From JBOGOC01 sp050747525 (GTDB lineage: Bacteria > Acidobacteriota > Polarisedimenticolia > JACPZX01 > DASXTC01), in contig JBOGOC010000006.1 in the NCBI GenBank assembly GCA_050747525.1, positions 1 to 51,243 on the forward strand: a DNA stretch of 51,243 nt, written 5' to 3'. The translations under genes and the position numbers were made by a program. Position 1 is the stretch's first letter; every line of letters begins with the position of its first letter. The notes under the pieces are model-generated. The model was not told where the DNA came from. It ran no database searches and was given only the letters and a program-made list of their open reading frames with translations. Below, one piece after another: positions 7,456 through 15,674 of the stretch.

Positions 7456-9410
7456 CTCTTCTGTCGGCGCTCCTGCTTGCGGTGCTGCCGTGGTTCGAAG
7501 GGGGAGCCAGCCCCCTGGGCCTCTTCCTGGCGCACACCCTCGTGCTGGCCATGCTGGCGATCGCCGTGGGGCGCGTCGCGCTGCGGGGAGAGGTCCGGCT
7601 CGCAGCGGGATGGGAGGCGGCGGCGGGGCTGGCTTTCGTCGCCGTGTGCTTCATCTCGTTTCTGGGCGTCGACTATCGCTTCGGCTCCTTCCTGGCCCTG
7701 TGGAACGTGCTGGCGGCCGCCCTGCTGGGGTGCGCTCTGCTGATCGAGGCGCCGCGGCGGCCGGAGCGTCTCGCCCAGGTGGTGGCCGCGAGCGCGGCCG
7801 TGCAGGCACTGCTGGCGTGGATCATGCGGCCGGTTCCCAACATGACGCCCAGCGCGCGGTTCGCAAACGCCAACCAGCTCGCGGCCTACCTGGTCATCGG
7901 GGCGCTGCTGTCCGCGGGGTTGTTCCTGACCTTCCGGCGCCGCGGAAGAACACCCGAGGGTCGAAGCGTGATCGACACGCCTTGGATCTGGGGGGGCCTG
8001 GCGCTGGTGGATCTGTCCGCGCTGCTGCGCCTCGGCGCGCGCGGGGCCCTCCTGGCCCTGATGGCCGCCGGCGTGGCCTGGGGACTCACTTCAGGCGCGC
8101 ATCGGCGCCCGGCGGTTCGATGGGCGTTCTGGGGGGGCCTGCTCGCGGTCCTGATCCTGTCGGCCGCGGCGGTGACCTGGCGCTTTCATCGGATCCAGGA
8201 TCCCTACCGCTTCGATCGCGTGCGCATCTGGTCGGCCGGCCTGCAGGCGGCGGCCGACCATCCTCTCCTCGGCATGGGGCCGGGGATGTTCGAGCGGCGG
8301 GGATACGTCTACAACTTCCCGCTCGAGAACCAGATGTTCCACTATGCGAAGACGCCCGGCTCGGTTCACAGCACCTGGCTCCAGGCTCTGGTGGAGACCG
8401 GAGTGATCGGCCTTGCAGCCGCGCTGATCTTCGTGCTGCTGCTGGCGCGCAGGGCGCTCCGGGCCGCGGAGGCGGGCCAGGACGATCTGGCACGCGGCGC
8501 CGCCCTCGCGCTGCTGGCCTGCCTGCTGCAAGGGATCGTGGACACGCCGTTCGACGTCCCCGCGATCACCCTCACCTTGATGGTGCTGATCATCCCGCTG
8601 GTGACGCCGGCAACCGCGCGGGAAGCGCCGCTTCTCGCGCAATGGGCCTGGAACCCCTCGAGCCCGCGCGCGCGCGCGGCGACGGCCGCCGCGCTGGCCG
8701 GCGTGGCCGTCGTGCACGCTGCGGCTGTGGGCTTCCCGTGGGCTGCTCATCACAGCTTCGAGCGCGCCGTCGCGGGGAAGGGTGATGCGCAGGCCGGCCT
8801 CGCACGGGCCATCCGGCTGGAGCCCTGGAACCCTCTCTATCCGGCGACACGCGGCGAGCTGGCCGCCAGGCGCGGGGGACGCCTCGACCCGGCCACCCTG
8901 GCGCAGGCTCACCTCGATCTGCTCCGCGCGCATCGAATCGACCCGGGCAACCCCGACCACCTGCTGGCACTCGCCCAGCTCCACAAACGCGCCTGCTTCG
9001 ATCTGGGATGCGATCCGGCCGGCACGGCCCGGGCCGAGCGCGCCTATCTCGACGCCATCTCCCTCGGGCGCAAGGATCCTCGTCCTCTCGTGGAGCTGGC
9101 CTCGCTGCGGGTCTCGCTCGGGCGTCCCGTGGAGGCGATCCCTCTGCTGGAAAAGGCCGTGAGTCTCGAGCCGCGCTTCCTGGAAGCCTGGCTGGGGCTG
9201 GCCCGCGCGCGCCTGGAGTCCGGCCGGACGCAGGCGGCCGCCGATGCGCTGCAGGGACTGGAGCGGGCGCGGTACGAGCTGCGCGGCTACCATCCGAAGA
9301 ACGGCTACGAACGGGACCTCATGAGGATCGATCGGGAGCGGGTCGCCCAGGTGATGCGCCGCATCACCCAGGTGATGCGCGGCATCCAGCCGGTCGACGC
9401 GTCGCCGTGA
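7452..9410 (+). CDS. O-antigen ligase/polymerase family (Wzy_C) membrane protein with TPR tail, copy 2
   Basis: A 652-residue polytopic protein with about ten hydrophobic segments. The Wzy_C loop starts at about residue 268 (DHPLLGMGPGMFE), with the partner VHSTWLQALVETG near 305. A soluble tail from about residue 430 carries TPR-like helices (LARAIRLEPWNPLYP, LEKAVSLEPRFLEAWLGLARARLESG). GTG start in a GTGA overlap with copy 1. The two share fold and domain order but differ in length and tail. The substrate could be exopolysaccharide repeat units or pilin glycans; the three pilin genes upstream make the second worth testing. Confidence 0.82.
   Translation: MTLLSALLLAVLPWFEGGASPLGLFLAHTLVLAMLAIAVGRVALRGEVRLAAGWEAAAGLAFVAVCFISFLGVDYRFGSFLALWNVLAAALLGCALLIEAPRRPERLAQVVAASAAVQALLAWIMRPVPNMTPSARFANANQLAAYLVIGALLSAGLFLTFRRRGRTPEGRSVIDTPWIWGGLALVDLSALLRLGARGALLALMAAGVAWGLTSGAHRRPAVRWAFWGGLLAVLILSAAAVTWRFHRIQDPYRFDRVRIWSAGLQAAADHPLLGMGPGMFERRGYVYNFPLENQMFHYAKTPGSVHSTWLQALVETGVIGLAAALIFVLLLARRALRAAEAGQDDLARGAALALLACLLQGIVDTPFDVPAITLTLMVLIIPLVTPATAREAPLLAQWAWNPSSPRARAATAAALAGVAVVHAAAVGFPWAAHHSFERAVAGKGDAQAGLARAIRLEPWNPLYPATRGELAARRGGRLDPATLAQAHLDLLRAHRIDPGNPDHLLALAQLHKRACFDLGCDPAGTARAERAYLDAISLGRKDPRPLVELASLRVSLGRPVEAIPLLEKAVSLEPRFLEAWLGLARARLESGRTQAAADALQGLERARYELRGYHPKNGYERDLMRIDRERVAQVMRRITQVMRGIQPVDASP
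9346..9387 (+). repeat. In-frame 21-bp tandem duplication
   Basis: Two adjacent 21-bp units (9346-9366 and 9367-9387) differ at two positions. They encode QVMRRIT followed by QVMRGIQ at the C-terminus of the second Wzy_C protein. Each unit contains a GATGCG/CGCATC-like palindrome. Confidence 0.75.
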
Positions 9411-9431
9411 ACGCGGGACGCTAGTCTTTTT
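9399..9431 (+). terminator. Possible terminator after the Wzy_C pair
   Basis: GCGTC (9399-9403) can pair with GACGC (9417-9421), and TAGTCTTTTT follows. The stem is short and the element overlaps the end of the convergent zinc-ribbon gene, so the support is modest. Confidence 0.3.
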
Positions 9432-9690
9432 CCGGATCGTCCTTGGGCGGGACGGGAGGACGCGGGAGCCCGGGCAGCTTCCCGAGCAGCTCCTCGTAGG
9501 CCTGTTTCACGGGGTCCTTCTTCTTCGGCCCCTTGCCGTGGCGGTAGGAGTGCTCGTTCATGCAGGTGTTGCATCGAACCTTCAGGATGCGGCCGTCGGC
9601 CACCGCGATGACGCCGTGGTTCATGATCAGCTTGCAGCTCGAGCAGTAGTCGTCCACGACGTCGCCGATGCGGACCTTGCGCTCTTCCAT
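9421..9690 (-). CDS. Small zinc-ribbon protein, function unknown
   Basis: An 89-residue protein beginning MEERKVRIGD. It has CSSC and CNTC pairs about 26 residues apart (YCSSCKLIMNHGV and VRCNTCMNEHSYRH), a typical two-knuckle zinc ribbon. The tail is Lys/Pro/Asp-rich and probably disordered. There is no signal or membrane segment. I recall similar unnamed proteins in acidobacterial and deltaproteobacterial genomes but know of no function; nucleic-acid or protein binding is a guess. I chose ATG 9690 because GGGGGG lies six bases upstream. TTG 9720 and ATG 9705 are in-frame alternatives. It is divergent from the long polysaccharide operon and shares its promoter region. Confidence 0.7.
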   Translation of the reverse strand: MEERKVRIGDVVDDYCSSCKLIMNHGVIAVADGRILKVRCNTCMNEHSYRHGKGPKKKDPVKQAYEELLGKLPGLPRPPVPPKDDPEKD

Positions 9691-9738
9691 CCGCTGCCCC
9701 CCCATGCCGGCGCTCGACAAAGCACCGGAGGCGCCTAT

Positions 9739-9746
9739 GTTATACT
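9739..9746. promoter_or_regulatory. Overlapping divergent -10 elements
   Basis: GTTATACT reads as TATACT (9741-9746) on the plus strand, towards the aminotransferase operon. It reads as TATAAC (9739-9744 complement) on the minus strand, towards the zinc-ribbon gene. Neither has a convincing -35 box at 16-18 bases. If used on the plus strand, the leader would be about 64 nt. Confidence 0.4.
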
Positions 9747-9816
9747 CGGCCGCCTTTCAAAGGAAGTATAGATTTCTCAGCAGGATAGAAGAGAAAAGGA
9801 TGTCAAAGGAGACGCG

Positions 9817-11004
9817 GTGAAGGCCGAGCCGGCCCCCCCCAGTCCGGTCAGGAAGGAGTTTCTGGTCTTCGGCAGCCCGGCCCTGGACGAGGCCGAGATC
9901 CAGGAGGTGGTGGCCACCCTTCGATCCGGATGGATAGGCACCGGGCCCCGGGTCGCCCGCTTCGAGCGCGAGTTCGCGCAGTATGCCGGGGTGCCTCACG
10001 CTCTCGCCCTCAACTCCTGCACCGCGGCCATGCACCTGAGCCTCCTGGCGGCGGAGATCGGCCCGGGCGACGAGGTGATCACCGTCCCGTTCACCTTCGC
10101 GGCCACGGCCAACTCGATCATCCACACGGGAGCCACGCCCGTCTTCGTGGACGTCGAGGAGGGCTCGCAGAACATCGACCCGTCGCGCATCGAGCGCGCC
10201 ATCACGCCGCGCACGCGCGCCATCCTGCCCGTGCACTTCGCGGGACGTCCGTGCGACATGGATGCGATCCTCGGCCTGGCCGCCCGGCACGGGCTGCGCG
10301 TGATCCAGGACGCGGCCCACGCGTCGGAGACGACGTGGAAGGGGCGTCACGTGGGCAGCCTCGGGGACGCCGCATGCTTCTCCTTCTACGTCACCAAGAA
10401 CGTGGTGACCGGTGAGGGAGGGATGGTCACCACCCCTCACGCGGCGTGGGCCGAGACGATCCAGATGTACGGCCTGCACGGGCTGTCGAAGGGCGCGTGG
10501 AAGAGGTACAGCGACGAAGGGTTCGTTCACTACCAGGTTCTGTTCCCCGGCTACAAGTACAACATGACAGACATGGCGGCCGCGCTGGGCATCCACCAGC
10601 TGGCCCGCGTGGAATCCAACGCCGCGATCCGCCGGCGCATCTGGGATCGTTACGATCGCGCGTTCGCCGATCTCCCCTGCACGATCCCGGCGCCCGAAGA
10701 GGCAGGCTCCCGCCATGCGCGCCATCTCTACACCCTGATGCTGGACACCGGCCGCCTAGGCGTCACGCGCGACAGGGTGGTCGAGGAGCTCAAAGGAGAG
10801 GGGATTGGAACAGGAATCCACTTCATCTCCCTGCACCTTCATCCCTGGTACCGCGATCGCTTCCACTTCGCGCCGGATGACTTCCCGGTTTCACGGCGCC
10901 TGTCGGAGAGGACGATCTCGCTTCCCCTGTCCGCCCGCCTGACGGACCAGGACGTAGAGGACGTCATCGCCGCGGTAAGAAGAGTCCTGCTGCGGCACGC
11001 CTGA
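9817..11004 (+). CDS. DegT/DnrJ/EryC1/StrS-family sugar aminotransferase
   Basis: A 395-residue PLP-dependent aminotransferase of the kind that aminates nucleotide-linked keto sugars. Landmarks: LNSCTAAMHLSL near 65-76 (phosphate binding), IQDAAHA with Asp165 (pyridine nitrogen) and SFYVTKNVVTGEGG with Lys194 as the expected Schiff-base lysine. The length fits the family. GTG start with AAAGGAGA just upstream. First gene of the long operon, 8 nt before a formyltransferase. The pair suggests a 4-amino or 3-amino deoxysugar that is then N-formylated. The 4,6-dehydratase that would supply the keto sugar is not in the window. Confidence 0.9.
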   Translation: MKAEPAPPSPVRKEFLVFGSPALDEAEIQEVVATLRSGWIGTGPRVARFEREFAQYAGVPHALALNSCTAAMHLSLLAAEIGPGDEVITVPFTFAATANSIIHTGATPVFVDVEEGSQNIDPSRIERAITPRTRAILPVHFAGRPCDMDAILGLAARHGLRVIQDAAHASETTWKGRHVGSLGDAACFSFYVTKNVVTGEGGMVTTPHAAWAETIQMYGLHGLSKGAWKRYSDEGFVHYQVLFPGYKYNMTDMAAALGIHQLARVESNAAIRRRIWDRYDRAFADLPCTIPAPEEAGSRHARHLYTLMLDTGRLGVTRDRVVEELKGEGIGTGIHFISLHLHPWYRDRFHFAPDDFPVSRRLSERTISLPLSARLTDQDVEDVIAAVRRVLLRHA

Positions 11005-11012
11005 AAGAAACG

Positions 11013-12161
11013 GTGCCGGATAGCGTGTCATCCCGTTCCCGATCGTTCACGGCCATCCTCTTTCTCGGGGATCGCTCCCCCTACGGCCTGAGTGTGGCGC
11101 GCGCCCTGATCCCTCCCGAGGCGGACGGGCCGCGTGCTCTTCATGTGAAAGGGGTGGTGGCGCCGACCAGGGCCGCCTGGGAGCGCGCCTCCCGCCGCGC
11201 GCTCCGGCACTCGCTGGAGGACGGCATGGCGGCACGCGCCGCCCGCCGTCTGCGCAGGGCCATCACCGGCCTCGCCTCCGTCCGGCCGGGCCCGGGGGGA
11301 CAGGCCACGGTGGGCGAGACCGGGCAGCCGCTTCCGGACGACACCCTGGACCCCGGCATCACCGGTGAGGCGTTCGAGATGTCGTGCGCCGCGGCCGGCG
11401 TCGGCTGGCGCCGGGTGGATGACGTGCGGTCGATCGGCCTGCGCGAGATGCTGTCGGCCATGCGCCCCGATCTGTTCCTGAGCGCGGCCTTCCCGCTCAT
11501 TCTGCCCGATCCCCTGCTGGCAGTCCCCGGCCTGGGATCGATCAACTTCCATCCCTCGCTCCTGCCTCGCTGCCGGGGATGCCATCCCATCTTCTGGACC
11601 CTGGCCAGCGGTGAGACGCAGGGAGGCGTGACCGCGCACTGGATGACCTCGGAGGTGGACGCGGGCGACATCGTGGCGCAGATCCCGCTGCCTCTCACCG
11701 AGGAGGACGGCTACGTCTCGCTCTACCGCCGCGCCATGGACTGCTCGCCACGGCTCGTGCGGATGGTGGAGGAGTTCCTGCTGTCCGAGGAGCGCACCGC
11801 GATCCCCCAGGATCATTCGCGAGCTACGAGCTTCCACGAGGACACCGAGCGGGATCATCGCGTTCACTGGAGCGGCAGGTCTCCCGCCGAGATCGCCGCC
11901 CTGGTGCGCACCGGCATGGCCTTCACCCTGCTGCGGGGAGAGCGCCTGGGGATCCTGGCGGTGGCCGATCATCATCCCGCCGCGCGGGAGAAGAGACTGT
12001 CGAAGGCGGGGCGCGTGGTGGCCGTGCACGAGGACAGGCTCGTGGTGGCCGTCGCCGGCGGCGCGGTGGAGCTGCTCGCGGTGACGTGGCGCGGCCGCGC
12101 GCACCGCGCCGGTGAGCTGGCGCGCGCGATTGGCGTTTCCCGCAACGAGGAGCTGGGGTGA
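11013..12161 (+). CDS. Formyltransferase family protein (probable sugar N-formyltransferase)
   Basis: A 382-residue protein with the formyltransferase core. SINFHPSLLPRCRG gives the catalytic Asn178 and His180, and TSEVDAGDI gives Asp216. This is the Asn-His-Asp triad of Fmt, ArnA and VioF/WbkC-type enzymes, which use N10-formyltetrahydrofolate. An insertion at about residues 60-115 lengthens the N-terminal domain, and a C-terminal OB-like domain follows. It is not fmt by context, since no def or rsm gene is nearby. Its position directly after a sugar aminotransferase indicates N-formylation of an amino sugar. GTG start; the stop overlaps the flippase gene as GTGA. Confidence 0.82.
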   Translation: MPDSVSSRSRSFTAILFLGDRSPYGLSVARALIPPEADGPRALHVKGVVAPTRAAWERASRRALRHSLEDGMAARAARRLRRAITGLASVRPGPGGQATVGETGQPLPDDTLDPGITGEAFEMSCAAAGVGWRRVDDVRSIGLREMLSAMRPDLFLSAAFPLILPDPLLAVPGLGSINFHPSLLPRCRGCHPIFWTLASGETQGGVTAHWMTSEVDAGDIVAQIPLPLTEEDGYVSLYRRAMDCSPRLVRMVEEFLLSEERTAIPQDHSRATSFHEDTERDHRVHWSGRSPAEIAALVRTGMAFTLLRGERLGILAVADHHPAAREKRLSKAGRVVAVHEDRLVVAVAGGAVELLAVTWRGRAHRAGELARAIGVSRNEELG

Positions 12162-13663
12162 CCCCTCCCGTGCGTTCGCTGCGGCAGGCGGCGGCCGGCG
12201 GCGTCCTGTGGACGGCGTCGTCGCACGCGGCGCGGCAGGTGGTGCAGCTCGGGATCACCGTGGTGCTGGCCCGCGCGCTGGTTCCCGACGACTTCGGTCT
12301 GATCGGAATGGCGGCGGTGGCCCTGGCCTTCGTGGCTCCTCTCAACGAGATGGGGATGGGGGCGGCCCTGGTTCAGCGGCGCGTGCTCGAGCCCGGCCAC
12401 GCAGGGAGCGTCTTCTGGTTCCAGGTGCTGGTGACGGCGGCGGCTGCGCTGGCCCTCACCCTGGCGGCCCCGTTCATCGCCGCCTTCTTCGGGCGCGCCG
12501 AGCTGGTGCCCCTGATGCGCGTCCTGTGCTGGACGCTTCCGCTGGGGGCGGCCGCGGCCGCGCCCCAGGCGCTCCTGCTGCGCAGCCTGCGCTTCGGAAG
12601 CGTGGCCTTCGTGGAGACCTTCGCGCTGGCGGCCTCGGGGGCCCTGGCGGTGGGGATGGCGCTGAGGGGATGGGGGGTGTGGAGCCTGGCCGCCCAGACG
12701 GTCGCGGGGACGCTGCTGACCTGCGCGCTCATGATCCCGCTGTCGGGATTCAACCCGCTCTCGCCGGCCGCGCGGCCCGCCCTCTCACGCCTGAAGGAGC
12801 TGGCCGGATTCAGCCTCCCGCTGACCGGGTATCAGATCTTCAACTTCTTCAGCCGCAACCTGGACGATCTGCTGATCGGCCGGCTGCTCGGTGCCCAGGC
12901 CCTCGGCTTCTACTCGATGGCCTATCGCGTCATGATGTTCCCGCTGCAGAAGGTCAGCGGCATCGTGGGCCGCGTCTGCTTCCCGGCGTTCTCCTCGATG
13001 GGGGACGACATCGCGCGCATCCGCGAGGTCTACCTCAAGTCGGTCCAGTACATCTCGCTGGTGACCTTCCCGCTGATGGCGGCGGTGATGGTGACCGCCC
13101 CCGAGCTGACGCGCGCCGCCTTCGGGCCGCAGTGGGGTGCCGTGGCCCCGCTGGTGACCGTGCTGGCGCTGCCCGGCATGGTGGGGTCGGTGGGGACGAC
13201 GGTGGGGAGCCTCTTCCTGGCGCGGGGGAGGTCCGGGCTCATGCTTTCCTGGGAGGTGGCGGCGTGCACCGTGTACACCGTGGCCATCGTGATCGGCCTC
13301 TGGTGGGGGCTCATGGGCGTGGCGGTCGCCTACGCCATCGCGTCGCTCGCCTTGTGGCCCATCTCTCATGCCGTGGCCAACCGGCTCATCGACCTGACGA
13401 TGGGGCGGTTCCTCCGTGCCCTGGCTCCTGCCGCCGGTCTGGCCCTCGGCCTGGGCTCGACGCTGATGGCCCTGAGGGTGGCCTGGTCCCCCGCGCCGGA
13501 CGGCTCGAACGTGAGGTTCCTGGCCACGAGCGCGCTGATCTCCTTCACCGCGCTGGGCCTGGGCGCGATGCTGCGCCGCCCCGCGGCGCTGGGCGAGATG
13601 CGGGACCTGGCCTTCGACACCCTCGCCGGGATGCGCGCGCGGCGAGGGACGGCGTCATCATGA
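12158..13663 (+). CDS. Oligosaccharide flippase (Wzx/MOP family)
   Basis: A 501-residue protein with about 12-14 hydrophobic segments. The N-terminal pattern (GGVLWTASSHAARQVVQLGITVVLARALVP, split across the first two helices) and the FxLIGMAAVALAF stretch are typical of WzxC/RfbX-like flippases. These move undecaprenyl-linked repeat units across the inner membrane. No ligase or kinase domain is present. GTG start with a GTGA overlap; the stop overlaps the next start as ATGA. It sits among glycosyltransferases, as expected for a Wzx/Wzy-type polysaccharide pathway. Confidence 0.88.
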   Translation: MTPPVRSLRQAAAGGVLWTASSHAARQVVQLGITVVLARALVPDDFGLIGMAAVALAFVAPLNEMGMGAALVQRRVLEPGHAGSVFWFQVLVTAAAALALTLAAPFIAAFFGRAELVPLMRVLCWTLPLGAAAAAPQALLLRSLRFGSVAFVETFALAASGALAVGMALRGWGVWSLAAQTVAGTLLTCALMIPLSGFNPLSPAARPALSRLKELAGFSLPLTGYQIFNFFSRNLDDLLIGRLLGAQALGFYSMAYRVMMFPLQKVSGIVGRVCFPAFSSMGDDIARIREVYLKSVQYISLVTFPLMAAVMVTAPELTRAAFGPQWGAVAPLVTVLALPGMVGSVGTTVGSLFLARGRSGLMLSWEVAACTVYTVAIVIGLWWGLMGVAVAYAIASLALWPISHAVANRLIDLTMGRFLRALAPAAGLALGLGSTLMALRVAWSPAPDGSNVRFLATSALISFTALGLGAMLRRPAALGEMRDLAFDTLAGMRARRGTASS

Positions 13664-14814
13664 GGAAGCCGGCCGTGGCCCACGTGGTGGAGTGCTGGCT
13701 GGGCCGCACCGAGACCTTCATCCATGCATCGGTGGCCTCGTTCACCCGCGTGCGGCCCGTGATCATCGCCCGCCGCGTCGAGAACCTCGAGGAGTTCCCC
13801 GTGCCGGAGGGAGCGTCCCTTCATCGGTGGAGCCCCGCGCGGGGCACGCCGTCGTGGGTGGCGGGCGCGGTGCGCCGCCGTCTGTCGGGAGGGGAGCCCC
13901 ACGTGGAGAAGATCCTCGCGCGCGAGGAGGCCCGGGCGATCCATGCGCACTATGGGCCCACGGCCTGCTCGCTCCTGGAGGTCAGGCGCAGGACGCGCCT
14001 GCCGCTGTTCGTCAGCTTCTACGGCTACGATGCGTCCGTGCGCAGCGTGGTGCAGGATCTGGCCGAGGACTACCGGCGCCTGTTCGACTTGGGCAACGTG
14101 TTCCTGAGCGAGGGCCCGGCCATGTCCCGCCGGCTCGAGGAGCTGGGATGCCCTCGGTCGAAGATCCACATCCAGCGGATCGGCATCGACACGCGCCAGT
14201 ATCGTTTCCACCCGCGTCACGACCAGGGAGGCCCGCTGAACGTCCTGATGTGCGGCCGCATGGTGGCCAAGAAGGGATACCCGGCCGCGCTGAGGGCGTT
14301 CGCGGAGGCGCGGCGCAAGGCCGATCGCCTGACCCTCCGCCTGGTGGGAGACGGCCCCGATCGCGCGTCGATCGAAACGCTGGCCGACGAGCTGGGAGTG
14401 AAGGGGAACGTCACGTTCCTGGGAGCCCTCCCACGGCAGGGCTTTCTGGCCGAGATCGATCGGGCGCACTTCTACCTGCAGCCCAGCCAGACCGCGCCCG
14501 ACGGCGACAGCGAGGGAGGAGCGCCGACCGCCCTGCTGGAGGCCCAGGCCAGCGGCCTCCCCGTGGTGGCCACCCGGCACGCCGACATTCCGTACGTTGT
14601 GCGTGAGGCGGACAGCGCCCTGCTGGCGGACGAGGGAGATGTCGCGGGACTGGCGGCCCACCTGGAGACCCTGGCTCGATCTCCGGTGACGTGGGGCTCG
14701 ATGGGAAGAATGGGGCGCGCGCACGTCGAGGAGCGCCACGACGTGAGAGAGCTGGCCACGCGGCTGGAGGTCCTGTACGCCAGCATGGCCGAGACGGGAA
14801 GGGCCGCCGGATGA
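13660..14814 (+). CDS. Glycosyltransferase family 4 (WcaL/AmsK-like)
   Basis: A 384-residue GT-B glycosyltransferase. The N-terminal half opens with AHVVECWLGRTETFIHASV. The C-terminal nucleotide-sugar half has LMCGRMVAKKGYPAALRAF, LVGDGPDRASIE and the EGGAPTALLEAQASGLPVVAT segment with the EX7E acidic pair. The overall pattern resembles the colanic-acid WcaL group. The reading frame continues upstream into noise; ATG 13660 is chosen because it overlaps the flippase stop (ATGA) and begins the conserved sequence. Cytoplasmic or membrane-associated; donor and acceptor unknown. Confidence 0.86.
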   Translation: MRKPAVAHVVECWLGRTETFIHASVASFTRVRPVIIARRVENLEEFPVPEGASLHRWSPARGTPSWVAGAVRRRLSGGEPHVEKILAREEARAIHAHYGPTACSLLEVRRRTRLPLFVSFYGYDASVRSVVQDLAEDYRRLFDLGNVFLSEGPAMSRRLEELGCPRSKIHIQRIGIDTRQYRFHPRHDQGGPLNVLMCGRMVAKKGYPAALRAFAEARRKADRLTLRLVGDGPDRASIETLADELGVKGNVTFLGALPRQGFLAEIDRAHFYLQPSQTAPDGDSEGGAPTALLEAQASGLPVVATRHADIPYVVREADSALLADEGDVAGLAAHLETLARSPVTWGSMGRMGRAHVEERHDVRELATRLEVLYASMAETGRAAG

Positions 14815-15674
14815 GCGGCGCGCCCGCCTTCGACCTGGCCGTGCTGGCCTGCCCGCGCTGCGGCGGATCGCTCGAGCCCTCCGGGCGCTGGCTCCAGTGC
14901 CGGCGGTGCCGCGCGCCCTACGAGGTGATCTCCGGCATCCCCGACCTGCTCCCCTGGTCCGGCGGCGCGCCGGGGCCGGAGTGGACTCGATGGCGTGAGA
15001 AGCTTGGCCTGCTGCAGGAATGGCGGTCCGACACGTGGGACGGTACGAGCGTGGCGCAGCAACGGCAGGAGGTGGCCGACACCATGGCCGAGAGGTTCTT
15101 CCAGTTCGCGCGCATCCCGCAGGGCCGAGTCCTGGAGATCGGTTGCGGGTCCGCGCAGCTGCGGCGCCATCTGCCGGGGCGCGAGTACTGGGGGCTCGAC
15201 CCTCTTCTGGGCGCGCCCGGGTCGCCTGCCTGCGACGCCGCGCCTCCGGATGTCCCGGCCCTGGTGCGCGGCGTGGGAGAGCGACTTCCGTTCGTCGACG
15301 GGTCTTTTCACGCGGCCATCCTGTGCGAGACGCTGGACCACGCGCTCGATCCCGCGCGCGTCCTGCGGGAGACCCGGCGTGTGCTGGTGGACGACGGTGT
15401 GCTGGCCGTCATGCAGAGCGTGCGCGGAGCAGAGCCGCGCCCCTCGCCGGTTCTGCGCTTCCGGGTGGCGGCCGGGCGACTGAAGGCGCGCCTGCTGGGA
15501 AAGAAGCCCCGCATGTCAGACGCCCGCACCAAGATGGTGATGCTGCGCCCCGACGAGGTCCCTTCCCTCGTACGCACCGAGCTGGAGATGGATCAGCTGG
15601 CGACCTATGGTCAGTCCGTGCTGGTGCGCGCTCTCAAGCGGCCTCCCCAGGCGCCGCCCCGGTGGAACGTGTGA
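14811..15674 (+). CDS. SAM-dependent methyltransferase with N-terminal Trm112-like zinc domain
   Basis: A 287-residue protein. Residues about 13-48 form a Trm112-like zinc ribbon (CPRCGGSL and CRRCRAPY, then SGIPDLLP). The class I methyltransferase domain follows, with VLEIGCGSAQLRRHL as motif I, GLDP as motif II and the LCETLDHALDP motif typical of Methyltransf_11 proteins. Such proteins in polysaccharide loci usually methylate a sugar or the lipid-linked glycan end; the exact target is unknown. ATG in an ATGA overlap with the previous gene. The stop overlaps the next gene. Confidence 0.84.
   Translation: MSGAPAFDLAVLACPRCGGSLEPSGRWLQCRRCRAPYEVISGIPDLLPWSGGAPGPEWTRWREKLGLLQEWRSDTWDGTSVAQQRQEVADTMAERFFQFARIPQGRVLEIGCGSAQLRRHLPGREYWGLDPLLGAPGSPACDAAPPDVPALVRGVGERLPFVDGSFHAAILCETLDHALDPARVLRETRRVLVDDGVLAVMQSVRGAEPRPSPVLRFRVAAGRLKARLLGKKPRMSDARTKMVMLRPDEVPSLVRTELEMDQLATYGQSVLVRALKRPPQAPPRWNV

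Noticed and set aside
9718..9720. TTG 9720 as the start of the zinc-ribbon protein
   Set aside because: It adds ten residues with no conserved character; ATG 9690 has a G-rich ribosome site at suitable spacing.
12112..13659. The upstream extension of the GT4 reading frame (frame open from 12112)
   Set aside because: It lies over the flippase in another frame and reads as Arg/Gly/Pro-rich noise. The conserved protein begins at ATG 13660, which overlaps the flippase stop.
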